From Halolamina rubra (GTDB taxonomy: Archaea; Halobacteriota; Halobacteria; Halobacteriales; Haloferacaceae): DNA of 56,799 nt. The stretch is taken from positions 1 through 56,799 of the forward strand of contig NZ_BBJN01000055.1 in the NCBI RefSeq assembly GCF_000739555.1, in the 5' to 3' direction. The notes under the pieces are model-generated. The model was not told the origin of the DNA, did no database searches, and saw nothing but the letters and a program-made list of their open reading frames with translations. Shown here piece after piece: positions 16,910-24,041 of this stretch (position 1 is the first letter of the stretch; each line of letters opens with the position of its first letter). Position numbers and translations under genes: made by a program.

Positions 16910-17731
16910 ATGCTCCCCGGCGCAACCGACCCCATCTCCCGAGACGGCAAGCTACTGATCCTCGCGTACGACCACGGGCTCGAACACGGCCCCGTCGACT
17001 TCGAGGCGGTGCCGGAGTCGATGGACCCCGAGCACGTGTTCGACGTGGCGACCCACGACGCCGTCACCGCACTCGCGGTCGGCAAGGGCGTCGCCGAGGC
17101 GCACTACCCCGACTACGAGGACGAGGTCAACCTGCTGGCGAAGCTCAACGGCACCTCGAACCTCTGGATGGGCGAGCACGACTCGGCGGTGAACTGGTCG
17201 GTCGAGTACGCCGACGAGCTCGGCGCCGACGCGATCGGCTTCACGCTGTACGGCGGCTCGAACCACGAGGTCGAGATGGCCGAGGAGTTCCGCGACGCGC
17301 AGGAGGCCGCCCGCGACAAGGACATGGGCGTCGTGATGTGGTCCTACCCGCGCGGGCAGGGGGTGAAGAACGACACCAAGCCCGGCACGATCTCCTACGC
17401 GGCCCGACTCGGCCTCGAACTCGGCGCCGACGTGGCGAAGATCAAGTACCCCGGCGACCCCGAGGCGATGGCCCACGCCTGCGACGCCGCGGCGTCGACG
17501 GACGTGGTGATGTCCGGCGGCTCGAAGGCCTCCGACGAGGCGTTCCTCTCCACCGTGAAGGAGGCGATGGACGCCGGCGCGAAGGGGCTCGCGGTCGGTC
17601 GGAACGTGTTCCAGCGCGAGAACCCCGAGGCGCTGCTCGACGGGCTCGAGAAGGTCATCTTCGAGGAGAGCTCCGTCGAGGAGGCGCTCGCCGCCGTCGA
17701 GAGCCACGGCGAGCAGGCGACGCTGGACTGA
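16910..17731 (+). CDS. Archaeal class I fructose-bisphosphate aldolase (DhnA family)
   Basis: Schiff-base aldolase condensing dihydroxyacetone phosphate and glyceraldehyde 3-phosphate; 273 residues. AYDHGLEHG (19-27) and the lysine pair in AKIKYPGD (176-183) mark the catalytic barrel, and SGGSK and GLAVGRNVFQ form the phosphate site. The family also includes ADH synthase (aroA'), but the direct coupling to fructose bisphosphatase favours an FBP aldolase. The stop overlaps the next ATG (TGATG). An AT-rich element GGATAACTTTTT lies 25-37 nt upstream of the start. Confidence 0.9.
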   Translation: MLPGATDPISRDGKLLILAYDHGLEHGPVDFEAVPESMDPEHVFDVATHDAVTALAVGKGVAEAHYPDYEDEVNLLAKLNGTSNLWMGEHDSAVNWSVEYADELGADAIGFTLYGGSNHEVEMAEEFRDAQEAARDKDMGVVMWSYPRGQGVKNDTKPGTISYAARLGLELGADVAKIKYPGDPEAMAHACDAAASTDVVMSGGSKASDEAFLSTVKEAMDAGAKGLAVGRNVFQRENPEALLDGLEKVIFEESSVEEALAAVESHGEQATLD

Positions 17732-18591
17732 TGGTCGTCGACGACGTGCTCGAGACGGTCGCCGCGGTCGCGCCCGACGTGCGCGGCGGGCTCCCGGGCT
17801 GCCGGCTCACCGAAGCCGGCGTCGAGAACCCCTCCGGCGAGACCGTCACGGCCGCCGACGTGCACGCCGACGAGCTGTTCTTCGAGGCGCTGGGCGCCAT
17901 CGACGGCGTCGTCGAGTACGCCAGCGAGGAGCGCGAAGCGGTCGCGGACACCGGCGACGGCGAGCCCGGCGACGGGAACGTCGCGATCGCGATCGACCCG
18001 CTCGACGGCTCCTCGAACCTCGCCTCGAACAACGCGATGGGGACTATCGTCGGCGTCGCCGACGACTCCCTGCCCGCGGCGGGGACCGAGCTCGTCGCCG
18101 CGGCGTACGTGCTCTACGGCCCGATCACGACGATGACCGTCGCTCGGGAGGGGACGGCCACGACGTACGTCGTCGACGGCGGCGAGATGCGGGCGGTCGA
18201 GGCGGACGTACAGCTCCCCGACGAGCCGGTCGTCTACGGGTTCGGCGGCCGCGTGCCGGACTGGCCGGACGCGTTCCGCGACTATGCCCGCGAGGTCGAG
18301 ACCGAGCTCAAACTCCGCTACGGCGGCGCGATGGTCGGCGACGTGAACCAGGTGCTGAGCTACGGCGGGATCTTCGCCTACCCCGCGCTCGAGTCGGCGC
18401 CGAACGGGAAGCTCCGCCTGCAGTTCGAGGGCGCGCCGATCGCGAAGATCATCGAGGCCGCTGGTGGAGCGTCGTCGGACGGCGAGCGCTCGCTGTTGGC
18501 TGTCGAGCCGACCGAGCTCCACCAGCGCGTGCCGGTGCACGTGGGTAATCAGGAGTACGTCGACCGACTCGAGGCGGCGCTTTCGGACTGA
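17731..18591 (+). CDS. fbp: Fructose-1,6-bisphosphatase, class I type
   Basis: Hydrolyses fructose 1,6-bisphosphate in gluconeogenesis; Mg-dependent member of the FBPase/inositol monophosphatase superfamily. 286 residues. The metal-binding motif DPLDGSSN is at 89-96, preceded by a glutamate-rich YASEE (63-67), and the C-terminal FEGAPIAKIIEAAGG block carries the substrate site. Its ATG shares one base with the aldolase stop. Together the pair channels triose phosphates into hexose phosphates, as expected for an organism living on amino acids or glycerol. Confidence 0.93.
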   Translation: MVVDDVLETVAAVAPDVRGGLPGCRLTEAGVENPSGETVTAADVHADELFFEALGAIDGVVEYASEEREAVADTGDGEPGDGNVAIAIDPLDGSSNLASNNAMGTIVGVADDSLPAAGTELVAAAYVLYGPITTMTVAREGTATTYVVDGGEMRAVEADVQLPDEPVVYGFGGRVPDWPDAFRDYAREVETELKLRYGGAMVGDVNQVLSYGGIFAYPALESAPNGKLRLQFEGAPIAKIIEAAGGASSDGERSLLAVEPTELHQRVPVHVGNQEYVDRLEAALSD

Positions 18592-18643
18592 CGGCGGGCC
18601 CGAACGACAGTTTCTTACCGCGATTGGGGCGTAATGAGGATGC

Positions 18644-18728
18644 GCGCGGGTTGCCGAGCCAGGCCAAAGGCGTAGCGCTTAGGACGCTATCCCGTAGGGG
18701 TCCGCCGGTTCGAATCCGGTCCCGCGCA
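18644..18728 (+). tRNA. tRNA-Leu(UAG)
   Basis: 85 nt without encoded CCA. Acceptor GCGCGGG (18644-18650) pairs with CCCGCGC (18721-18727), discriminator A at 18728. Anticodon arm TAGCG-CTTAGGA-CGCTA gives anticodon TAG. A long variable arm and the GCCGG/CCGGT T-arm are consistent with a class II tRNA. No intron is seen. Confidence 0.95.
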
Positions 18729-18828
18729 CTGACTGAGTTTTCGAGCGCAGCGAGAAACCGAAGGAGTGAGCAGGAGCGGCTTCGAAGCAGGGAGGTCGCG
18801 CGCAGCGCAAGCGAGCACGTCCGACCGC

Positions 18829-18849
18829 GGTTCGAATCCGGTCCCGCGC
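18829..18849 (+). repeat. Exact 21-nt copy of the tRNA-Leu 3' end
   Basis: The last 21 nt before the discriminator of tRNA-Leu (18707-18727, T loop through acceptor) recur exactly at 18829-18849, 122 bp downstream and in the same orientation. This is the arrangement left by an att site of an integrated element or by decay of a duplicated tRNA. No integrase gene is present between them. Confidence 0.85.
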
Positions 18850-18942
18850 TGTTTCTGCCTGCTCACTCCCGCCGGAACGGCTTCGCCGCCGTCGCCCGAA
18901 CCCGGTCGCGAACGCTTCTGTCGGTCGAGGCGCCGAAGTCAC

Positions 18943-20028
18943 TCAGCCGCATCTGGTCCGACGAGATCCCGTCGTCCTCGTCGGCGCCAGCAGCCGCGGC
19001 AGCGCGGTCTGGGCGAACGTCAGCCCGATCACCAGCGCGATCGGCGCGAAGAAGAGCCCGTAGAACCCCAGCACCACCGGGCCGAGCGTGTACGCGAGCA
19101 TCAGCAGCCCCACGTGGGTGTTCTCGCCGCTGAGGATCGGCCGCAGCAGGATGTCCGGGATCGTGTCGACGACGACGACGGCGACGGCGAGGAACACGAC
19201 GATGTAGGCGAGGTGGGCGCTGTCGCCGCCCAGCACGATCGGCAGCGCTGCCACGCCCGTCAGCGGGAGGTAGACGATCTTCATCCCGACGACCGGGATC
19301 AGGCTCGCGATCCCGGTCAGCGTGCCCGCGAGGGCGGGGTAGGGGACCTCGGCGGGGGTGGGAGCGACCGCGTTGTAGGCGGTGAAGGCGGCGATGGCGA
19401 TCAGCGAGATGGCGATCACGTTGAGCAGGTTGCCGAACAGCACCGACTCCAGCTCCCGGTCGGCGGCCTCGAGGTACTCGCGGATGATGGCGTCGTCGTC
19501 GAACCGGAGCAGCCAGTCCCGGATCCGCCGGCCGTCGATGAGCAGGTAGTAGGTGACGATGACGACGACGAAGAAGTTGAGGAAGAAGCCCGAGACCAGC
19601 GAGGTCAAAAGCTCCGCGTGGTCGCTCGCGAAGTTGATGAACGGCGAGAGGTCGCCCGACTGGTACGCCTGATACAGCCCCTCGGCGGTGAACGCCGGGA
19701 TGTCGTCGACGTCGCCGAGCCAGTCGACGTTGGTCGCGGCCACCTCGAGCAGCGAGTACTCCGTGACGAACGTCCGCGCCTCGATCACCAGCAGCACCGT
19801 CGCGTAGCTGACGAGCAGGAGCAGCGGCACCGCCAGCGACGCCAGCACGGTCACGGCTCGCACTCGCGCCGGCAGCCGGAGCCGCCGGAGGAACTTGAAG
19901 TACCGCCGCGTCGAGTAGTAGAGGAATATCGACACGGTCAGCGGCGCGACGAACTGGTACGCGAGGAAGCCGATCACGGCTGTGACGGCGACGCCGAAGG
20001 CGGCGATGACCAGCCGTTTCTCGTCCAT
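18943..20028 (-). CDS. AI-2E family transporter (PerM/TqsA type)
   Basis: 361 residues with about eight transmembrane helices: two near the start, a third at about 60-80 after an Arg-rich loop, a soluble segment (about 85-150), then five helices. The conserved region IASLIPVVGMKIVYLPL and the DTIPDILLRPILSGENTHVGLLM block are diagnostic. Members include an autoinducer-2 exporter and ion antiporters; no substrate can be assigned here. The ATG at 20028 starts at MDEKRLVIAAFG. It is divergent from dacZ with a 125-bp shared promoter region. Confidence 0.88.
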   Translation of the reverse strand: MDEKRLVIAAFGVAVTAVIGFLAYQFVAPLTVSIFLYYSTRRYFKFLRRLRLPARVRAVTVLASLAVPLLLLVSYATVLLVIEARTFVTEYSLLEVAATNVDWLGDVDDIPAFTAEGLYQAYQSGDLSPFINFASDHAELLTSLVSGFFLNFFVVVIVTYYLLIDGRRIRDWLLRFDDDAIIREYLEAADRELESVLFGNLLNVIAISLIAIAAFTAYNAVAPTPAEVPYPALAGTLTGIASLIPVVGMKIVYLPLTGVAALPIVLGGDSAHLAYIVVFLAVAVVVVDTIPDILLRPILSGENTHVGLLMLAYTLGPVVLGFYGLFFAPIALVIGLTFAQTALPRLLAPTRTTGSRRTRCG

Positions 20029-20090
20029 AGGGGGAGCCAACACCGCGGTCGCTTGTAAAGTGTACTGGAGCGGACCGGTTCGGCGGCTCC

Positions 20091-20110
20091 TGTCAGCCGT
20101 TCGTCTGACA
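20091..20110. promoter_or_regulatory. Inverted repeat upstream of dacZ
   Basis: TGTCAG (20091-20096) and CTGACA (20105-20110) form a perfect 6-bp inverted repeat with an 8-nt spacer, just upstream of the dacZ TATA-like element. This is a typical position for an activator or repressor site acting on dacZ or on the divergent AI-2E gene. Confidence 0.35.
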
Positions 20111-20122
20111 AACCCCAAAACC

Positions 20123-20129
20123 CTTTCAT
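20123..20129 (+). promoter_or_regulatory. TATA-like element of dacZ
   Basis: CTTTCAT is centred 28 nt upstream of the dacZ ATG (20154), so the operon transcript is probably leaderless. The start codon also lies in a small inverted repeat, ATTAT (20141-20145) and ATAAT (20151-20155). Confidence 0.5.
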
Positions 20130-20153
20130 CCACGGGCGGGATTATTCCTGATA

Positions 20154-20963
20154 ATGTCGACCCCTGCCGATCTCCTCGACGATCTGACGGCCGATCTGGA
20201 CGCGGTGTTCGTGTTCTCGCCCAGTAGCGGGTTCTACGACCGGTTCGAGGAGTTGGAGGGGGAGGTGGTCGTTATCGCCCCCGAGAACGCCGTCGACGCC
20301 GAGCAGTTCGTCGAACTCCCGCTGGCGTTCGAGAACATCCGCGATCGGATCCGGTTCGGCGTCGAGGGCGCGATGGACCGCAACCTCGTCGACGACGGCG
20401 ACGAGGTGGGCTGTGTGGTGAGCGTGTTCGACGGCGACCACGACGCGCTCGTCCGCGTGCGCGCCGACGAGTCGATGCACTCCGGCGTCTACGATTTGTT
20501 CGCCAACTCGCGGGCCGACCCGGGGGTGATCCGCGACGTGTTCGAAGTCGTGATCGAGCTGGGGAAGAAAGGCCAGAAGGGCAAGCCCGTCGGCGCGCTG
20601 TTCGTCGTCGGCGACGCCGGGAAGGTGATGAACAAGTCCCGGCCGCTCAGCTACAACCCCTTCGAGAAGTCACACGTCCACGTCGGCGACCCAATCGTGA
20701 ACGTGATGCTGAAGGAGTTCTCGCGGCTCGACGGCGCGTTCGTGATCAGCGACTCCGGGAAGATCGTCTCCGCCTACCGCTACCTCGAGCCCGGTGCCGA
20801 GGGCGTCGACATCCCGAAGGGGCTCGGCACCCGCCACATGGCCGGGGCTGCGGTCACGCGGGCGACCAACGCGACCGCGATCGTGCTCTCTGAATCCGAC
20901 GGGATGGTCCGGGCGTTCAAAGGTGGTGAGCTGATCCTGGAGATCGACCCGGAGGACTACTGA
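20154..20963 (+). CDS. dacZ: Diadenylate cyclase DacZ
   Basis: Makes cyclic di-AMP from two ATP, a signal linked to osmotic balance and essential in Haloferax. 269 residues. The C-terminal DisA_N/DAC domain has DGAFVIS (193-199) and TRHMAGAAVT (226-235), equivalents of the DGA and RHR catalytic motifs. The N-terminal 130 residues resemble a pyruvate-kinase-C/alpha-beta domain typical of archaeal DacZ. Its stop shares one base with the ATG of a mechanosensitive channel, which supports a role in turgor control. Confidence 0.95.
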   Translation: MSTPADLLDDLTADLDAVFVFSPSSGFYDRFEELEGEVVVIAPENAVDAEQFVELPLAFENIRDRIRFGVEGAMDRNLVDDGDEVGCVVSVFDGDHDALVRVRADESMHSGVYDLFANSRADPGVIRDVFEVVIELGKKGQKGKPVGALFVVGDAGKVMNKSRPLSYNPFEKSHVHVGDPIVNVMLKEFSRLDGAFVISDSGKIVSAYRYLEPGAEGVDIPKGLGTRHMAGAAVTRATNATAIVLSESDGMVRAFKGGELILEIDPEDY

Positions 20964-21769
20964 TGTCGGCCGCGCCACCGATCCAGGTCGGGTTCGAGAT
21001 CGGCGGGCCGCTGGGCGTGATCCCGGAGCGGGTCTGGCTCGCGTTCGCGGTGTTCGTGCTCGCGGCGCTGCTCGCGTGGCTGGTCGTCCGTGTGAACGCC
21101 GGGCTGCTCCGGCGTGCCGGCCTCCCCGAATCGATCGAGGGGACGGCATTCGAGCGCACGGTCCGCGGGATCGGCACGTCGACCGTCGCCATCATCTCCC
21201 AGCTCTCGGGCTGGTTCATCCTGCTGCTCGGCGCCATCGTCGCGCTCTCGATCGCGGAGCCGACGTACGCCGAGCAGTTCTGGTCGCGGGCGACTGGCTT
21301 CTTCCCCAGCCTGTTCGTCGCGGTGCTGATCCTGATCGTCGGCGTCGTCGTCGGCGACAAGATCGAGCTCCTGCTCTCCGAGCGGCTCCGCAGCGTGAAG
21401 CTCCCGCAGGTCGGGATCGTCCCGACGGTCGCGAAGTACAGCGTGTTCTACGTCGCGTTCGTGCTCGCGCTCGACCAGATCGGGGTCGCGACGTTCGCGC
21501 TCGTCGTGCTGCTGGCGCTATACGCGCTCGCGCTGGTGGTGTTCGCCGTCGTCGCGGGCAAGCAGCTGCTCACCTCCGCGGCCGCGGGGCTGTACCTGTT
21601 CCTGAACGAGCCCTACGGCATCGGCGACACGGTCCGCATCGGCGAGGAACGCGGCGTCGTCCAGGAGATCGACGTGTTCGTCACCCACATCGAGTCCGAC
21701 GGCGAGGAGTACGTCGTCCCCAACGATCGCGTGTTCGACGAGGGCATCGTGATCGTCCACGACGACTGA
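20963..21769 (+). CDS. MscS-type mechanosensitive channel
   Basis: 268 residues. Five hydrophobic helices (about 23-45, 72-100, 112-133, 150-170, 173-195) precede the MscS beta domain with GIGDTVRIGEERGVVQEIDVF and EYVVPNDRVFDEG. The pore-lining helix before it is AVVAGKQLLTSAAAGLYL, with no conventional glycine-alanine ladder. It opens on membrane tension to release solutes. It is coupled to dacZ by a 1-nt overlap (TGATG), so c-di-AMP synthesis and channel are made together. Confidence 0.88.
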   Translation: MSAAPPIQVGFEIGGPLGVIPERVWLAFAVFVLAALLAWLVVRVNAGLLRRAGLPESIEGTAFERTVRGIGTSTVAIISQLSGWFILLLGAIVALSIAEPTYAEQFWSRATGFFPSLFVAVLILIVGVVVGDKIELLLSERLRSVKLPQVGIVPTVAKYSVFYVAFVLALDQIGVATFALVVLLALYALALVVFAVVAGKQLLTSAAAGLYLFLNEPYGIGDTVRIGEERGVVQEIDVFVTHIESDGEEYVVPNDRVFDEGIVIVHDD

Positions 21770-21788
21770 GTACCGGCGGCCTGCGCGC

Positions 21789-22292
21789 TCACTCCGAGCG
21801 ATCCAGCGGCTCCGCGGGCACGCCGGCGACCGTTTCTCCCGCCGGCACGTCGTCGACGACCAGCGAGTTCGCCGCCACCTGCGCGTCGTCGCCGATCTCG
21901 ACGCCCGGGAGCACGATCGCGCCGGCGCCGATCATCGCCCGCTCGCCGATCTCCACGTCGCCGAGTCGGTACTCATCCTGGAGGAACTCGTGACAGAGCA
22001 GCGTCGCGTCGTAGCCGACGATGGCGTCGTCGCCCAGCGTGATGCGCTCGGGCCAGAACACGTCCGGGGTGGCCTCCAGTCCCCACGAGACGCCCTCGCC
22101 CACGTCGGCCCCGAGGCGGCGGAGCAGCCAGTTCTTGAGCCGGAGGCTGGGCGAGATCCGGATCAGCCAGACCGCGACGTAGTTCAGCGCCACGGTGACG
22201 GGGGATTTGGCGTCGGGCCAGTGCCACAGGGAGTTCCGCGGGCCGGGCGTGGCGTGGCGCTCCAGTCGGTCGAAGCGCGAGTCGTCGCTCAT
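21789..22292 (-). CDS. Hexapeptide-repeat acyltransferase
   Basis: 167 residues, left-handed beta-helix acetyltransferase of the maltose/galactoside O-acetyltransferase and NodL class. Hexapeptide turns are visible in ITLGDDAIVGYDATL, VEIGERAMIGAGAIVLPGVEIG and DAQVAANSLV, closing with VAGVPAEPL. The N-terminal 60 residues hold an amphipathic helix region (ALNYVAVWLIRISPSL) that may touch the membrane. The acceptor is unknown; polysaccharide or lipid modification is likely. Confidence 0.85.
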   Translation of the reverse strand: MSDDSRFDRLERHATPGPRNSLWHWPDAKSPVTVALNYVAVWLIRISPSLRLKNWLLRRLGADVGEGVSWGLEATPDVFWPERITLGDDAIVGYDATLLCHEFLQDEYRLGDVEIGERAMIGAGAIVLPGVEIGDDAQVAANSLVVDDVPAGETVAGVPAEPLDRSE

Positions 22293-22401
22293 GGGTGGCG
22301 TTGGTCGCGGGGTGACAAAACGGCAGGGGGCCGGCGGTCGTCGCGCCGGCGCCGCCGCTACTCGGTGTGATAAACGCAGAAGTCCGCTGCGAAGAACCGA
22401 C

Positions 22402-22596
22402 TTACAGACGGGTCAGGTTCGTCGCGCGGGGGCCCTTGTCGGCCTGTTCAATGTCAAACTCAACTTCTTGGCCTTCCTCGAGGTCAGGGCCGCCCACGTC
22501 TTCCATGTGGAAGAAGACGTCTTCGTCCGCGTCCTCAGTCTCGATGAAACCGTAACCGCCCGTGTCGTTGAAGAAATCAACCGTTCCAGTCGCCAT
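22402..22596 (-). CDS. Cold-shock domain protein (copy 1)
   Basis: 64 residues, a single OB-fold cold-shock domain that binds single-stranded nucleic acid. The RNP1-like GYGFI (14-18) and RNP2-like DVFFH (26-30) motifs are intact. Copy 2 at 30928-31122 differs at only about ten residues. This copy uses more A/T-ending codons than its neighbours (for example near 22450-22480). The promoter element at 22622-22630 is shared with copy 2. Confidence 0.95.
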   Translation of the reverse strand: MATGTVDFFNDTGGYGFIETEDADEDVFFHMEDVGGPDLEEGQEVEFDIEQADKGPRATNLTRL

Positions 22597-22621
22597 TGCA
22601 ACCGAAGCAACGCCGGCCGCC

Positions 22622-22630
22622 GGGATAACC
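22622..22630 (-). promoter_or_regulatory. Promoter element of cold-shock gene copy 1
   Basis: On the minus strand this reads GGTTATCCC, centred 30 nt upstream of the ATG. The same element at the same distance precedes copy 2 (31148-31157), so both genes probably share basal control and start transcription 2-5 nt before the ATG. Confidence 0.55.
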
Positions 22631-22690
22631 TTTTCGAGAGCGTGACCACAGGAGCGATTCGTCGACCGCGGAACCCGTAGTCTGACAAAC

Positions 22691-22697
22691 GCTTAAG
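22691..22697 (+). promoter_or_regulatory. TATA-like element of the RHH gene
   Basis: GCTTAAG lies 27-33 nt upstream of the ATG at 22724. The same element precedes the peroxiredoxin gene (37005-37012). Confidence 0.5.
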
Positions 22698-22723
22698 TCC
22701 GGTCGCTCGCAAGCGTCACCAAG

Positions 22724-23110
22724 ATGGGTACGAAGAGCAAGACGATCTCGTTCCGCGTCGACGAGGACGCCTTCGAGACGCTGAGGGAGATCGCCGAGGA
22801 GCGCGAGCTCTCGCTGTCGGCGGTGTTCCGCGACTACGTCGACACCCTCGTCGCCCACGACGGACAGGTCGATCTCGTCCCCGCCGACGAGGGGCTCGAG
22901 GAGGGCGATGGGTTCCCGCCGACGGTGGAGGTGCCGAAGAGCTTCATCCGCGAGCACGAGCGACTGGAGCTCGAGGCCGACCACCTGCGGGAGCAGCTGG
23001 AGGAGCACAAACAGTACATCGACTACCTGCGCGAGCAGACCGACGAGGAGGAGGAGGTCGTCAAGCTCGAGGAGCTCGACGGCGACGAGAACACGTACCA
23101 GATCGGGTAG
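22724..23110 (+). CDS. Ribbon-helix-helix protein with coiled-coil tail
   Basis: 128 residues. The N-terminal KTISFRVDEDAFETLREIAEERELSLSAVFRDYV pattern is a CopG/Arc-type ribbon-helix-helix: a beta strand that enters the DNA major groove followed by two helices. After a proline-containing linker (about 60-70) comes a Glu/Leu-rich coiled coil (about 72-108) and an acidic tail. This is probably a DNA-binding protein with an oligomerisation tail. It is the only gene of its kind here, and no toxin partner is adjacent, so a toxin-antitoxin role is not supported. Confidence 0.82.
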   Translation: MGTKSKTISFRVDEDAFETLREIAEERELSLSAVFRDYVDTLVAHDGQVDLVPADEGLEEGDGFPPTVEVPKSFIREHERLELEADHLREQLEEHKQYIDYLREQTDEEEEVVKLEELDGDENTYQIG

Positions 23111-23566
23111 CTACCCGGAGAGCTGCTGCTTCGCTTCGCGGGCGCGCCGCGCCGCTTCCTGATCGCCTTCCACTTCCGCTAGCGACTCGACGGCCTCCAG
23201 CCGCCGGATCGCGCTGTCGAGGAAGGAGAGCACGTCCCCTGAGTACGCGTACAGCATGTACTCCGCGGACATCGTGTCGACGATGGCGTCGGGGCCGAGC
23301 CCCTGCGCGCGGAGTTCGAGCAGGTACTGGATGAACTTCTCCTCGGGGTGGCCGCAGTAGGGGTTGTTGTCGCAGTCGCAGTCGAGGAAGTCCTCCGCGA
23401 AGTCGAGCACCTTCTCGCGGGTCGCCTCGTCGAGCTTCTCCATGCCGTCACCGGTGAACAGCAGGTCCAGCGTCGCGCCCTTGAACGCGCCCTTGGGGAT
23501 CGAGCGCTCCAGCTGGGAGGCGATCTGCCGGTGGTTCTTGACGTAGATCTTGTCGGTGATGGCCAC
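23111..23566 (-). CDS. Conserved haloarchaeal protein with Cys cluster (DUF5814-like)
   Basis: 151 residues, mainly helical. A cluster CDCDNNPYCGHPEEKF at about 63-78 gives three cysteines and a histidine that could bind a metal. Flanking segments are GATLDLLFTGDGMEKLD and LRAQGLGPDAIVDTM. I recall this pattern as a DUF5814-type haloarchaeal protein, but that label is from memory and uncertain. It converges on the RHH gene with no intergenic base (the stops abut). Function unknown. Confidence 0.7.
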   Translation of the reverse strand: MAITDKIYVKNHRQIASQLERSIPKGAFKGATLDLLFTGDGMEKLDEATREKVLDFAEDFLDCDCDNNPYCGHPEEKFIQYLLELRAQGLGPDAIVDTMSAEYMLYAYSGDVLSFLDSAIRRLEAVESLAEVEGDQEAARRAREAKQQLSG

Positions 23567-23679
23567 TACCGGCGGCTACGTCGTTCGTCGGCAAAAGCCC
23601 CCCGCTCCTCTGCGTCGACGTAGCACGGACCCGGTGATGTCGTAACGTATTTCCCTGAAACCGTGGTAGGAATCGGTGT

Positions 23680-23751
23680 GTCCGGGCTGGGGTAGTGGTA
23701 TCCTTCAGCCTTGTGGGGGCTGAGACGCGGGTTCAATTCCCGCGCCCGGAC
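23680..23751 (+). tRNA. tRNA-His(GUG), G-1 encoded
   Basis: Acceptor TCCGGGC (23681-23687) pairs with GCCCGGA (23744-23750). The extra G at 23680 faces C at 23751, the G-1:C73 identity pair of tRNA-His. Anticodon arm CAGCC-TTGTGGG-GGCTG gives anticodon GTG. T arm GCGGG-TTCAATT-CCCGC. No intron and no encoded CCA. Confidence 0.95.
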
Positions 23752-23788
23752 CTTCTGGCTGCGAACGAACGTGAGCAGCCGAAGGTCC
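23748..23788 (+). terminator. Hairpin starting in the tRNA-His 3' end
   Basis: GGACCTTC (23748-23755) pairs with GAAGGTCC (23781-23788), and GGCTGC (23757-23762) with GCAGCC (23775-23780), with T23756 bulged and a 12-nt loop. The first four bases belong to the mature tRNA, so the structure could compete with acceptor folding or mark the 3' end of the precursor. It is part of a longer inverted copy of the tRNA 3' end. Confidence 0.5.
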
Positions 23789-23794
23789 GTCGAA

Positions 23795-23804
23795 GGGAAT
23801 TGAA
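23795..23804 (-). repeat. Inverted partial copy of the tRNA-His T arm
   Basis: GGGAATTGAA is the reverse complement of TTCAATTCCC in the tRNA-His T arm (about 23732-23741). With the hairpin at 23748-23788 it forms an imperfect inverted duplication of the tRNA 3' end and its flank. Confidence 0.5.
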
Positions 23805-23842
23805 TCAGGGAGTGGAGCGAACGGAGTGAGCGGAACGACCGT

Positions 23843-23860
23843 GGTTCAATTCCCGCGCCC
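23843..23860 (+). repeat. tRNA-His 3'-end copy A (18 nt)
   Basis: GGTTCAATTCCCGCGCCC repeats tRNA positions 23730-23747 exactly, 113 bp downstream, same orientation. It is preceded by GAACGGAGTGAGCGGAACGA. Confidence 0.85.
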
Positions 23861-23944
23861 CTGCGCTCGATTCTCGGCTGCGGTCAAACGCGAGTAGTCG
23901 ATGGCCCCTCTTGGGTCGGCGCTAACAGCGAACGGAGTGACCGT

Positions 23945-23960
23945 GGTTCAATTCCCGCCC
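23945..23960 (+). repeat. tRNA-His 3'-end copy B (truncated)
   Basis: GGTTCAATTCCCGCCC repeats copy A without one GC, 102 bp further on, and is again preceded by GAACGGAGTGA and CCGT. The shared upstream flank shows that A and B are one duplicated unit rather than two independent events. Confidence 0.75.
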
Positions 23961-24041
23961 TGCACGTTCTCGCTCAGGAAACTGCCGCAGAGGGTACAGC
24001 CCCCGACAGCATCTCGTTCGTAGCACACTTGTGACCGCCAT

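Noticed and set aside
18728-18942. A second complete tRNA-Leu
   Set aside because: Only the T loop to acceptor part is repeated; no anticodon arm or 5' acceptor is found.
22724-23566. Toxin-antitoxin pair (RHH protein with neighbour)
   Set aside because: The neighbour is convergent and not in an operon, and resembles no toxin.
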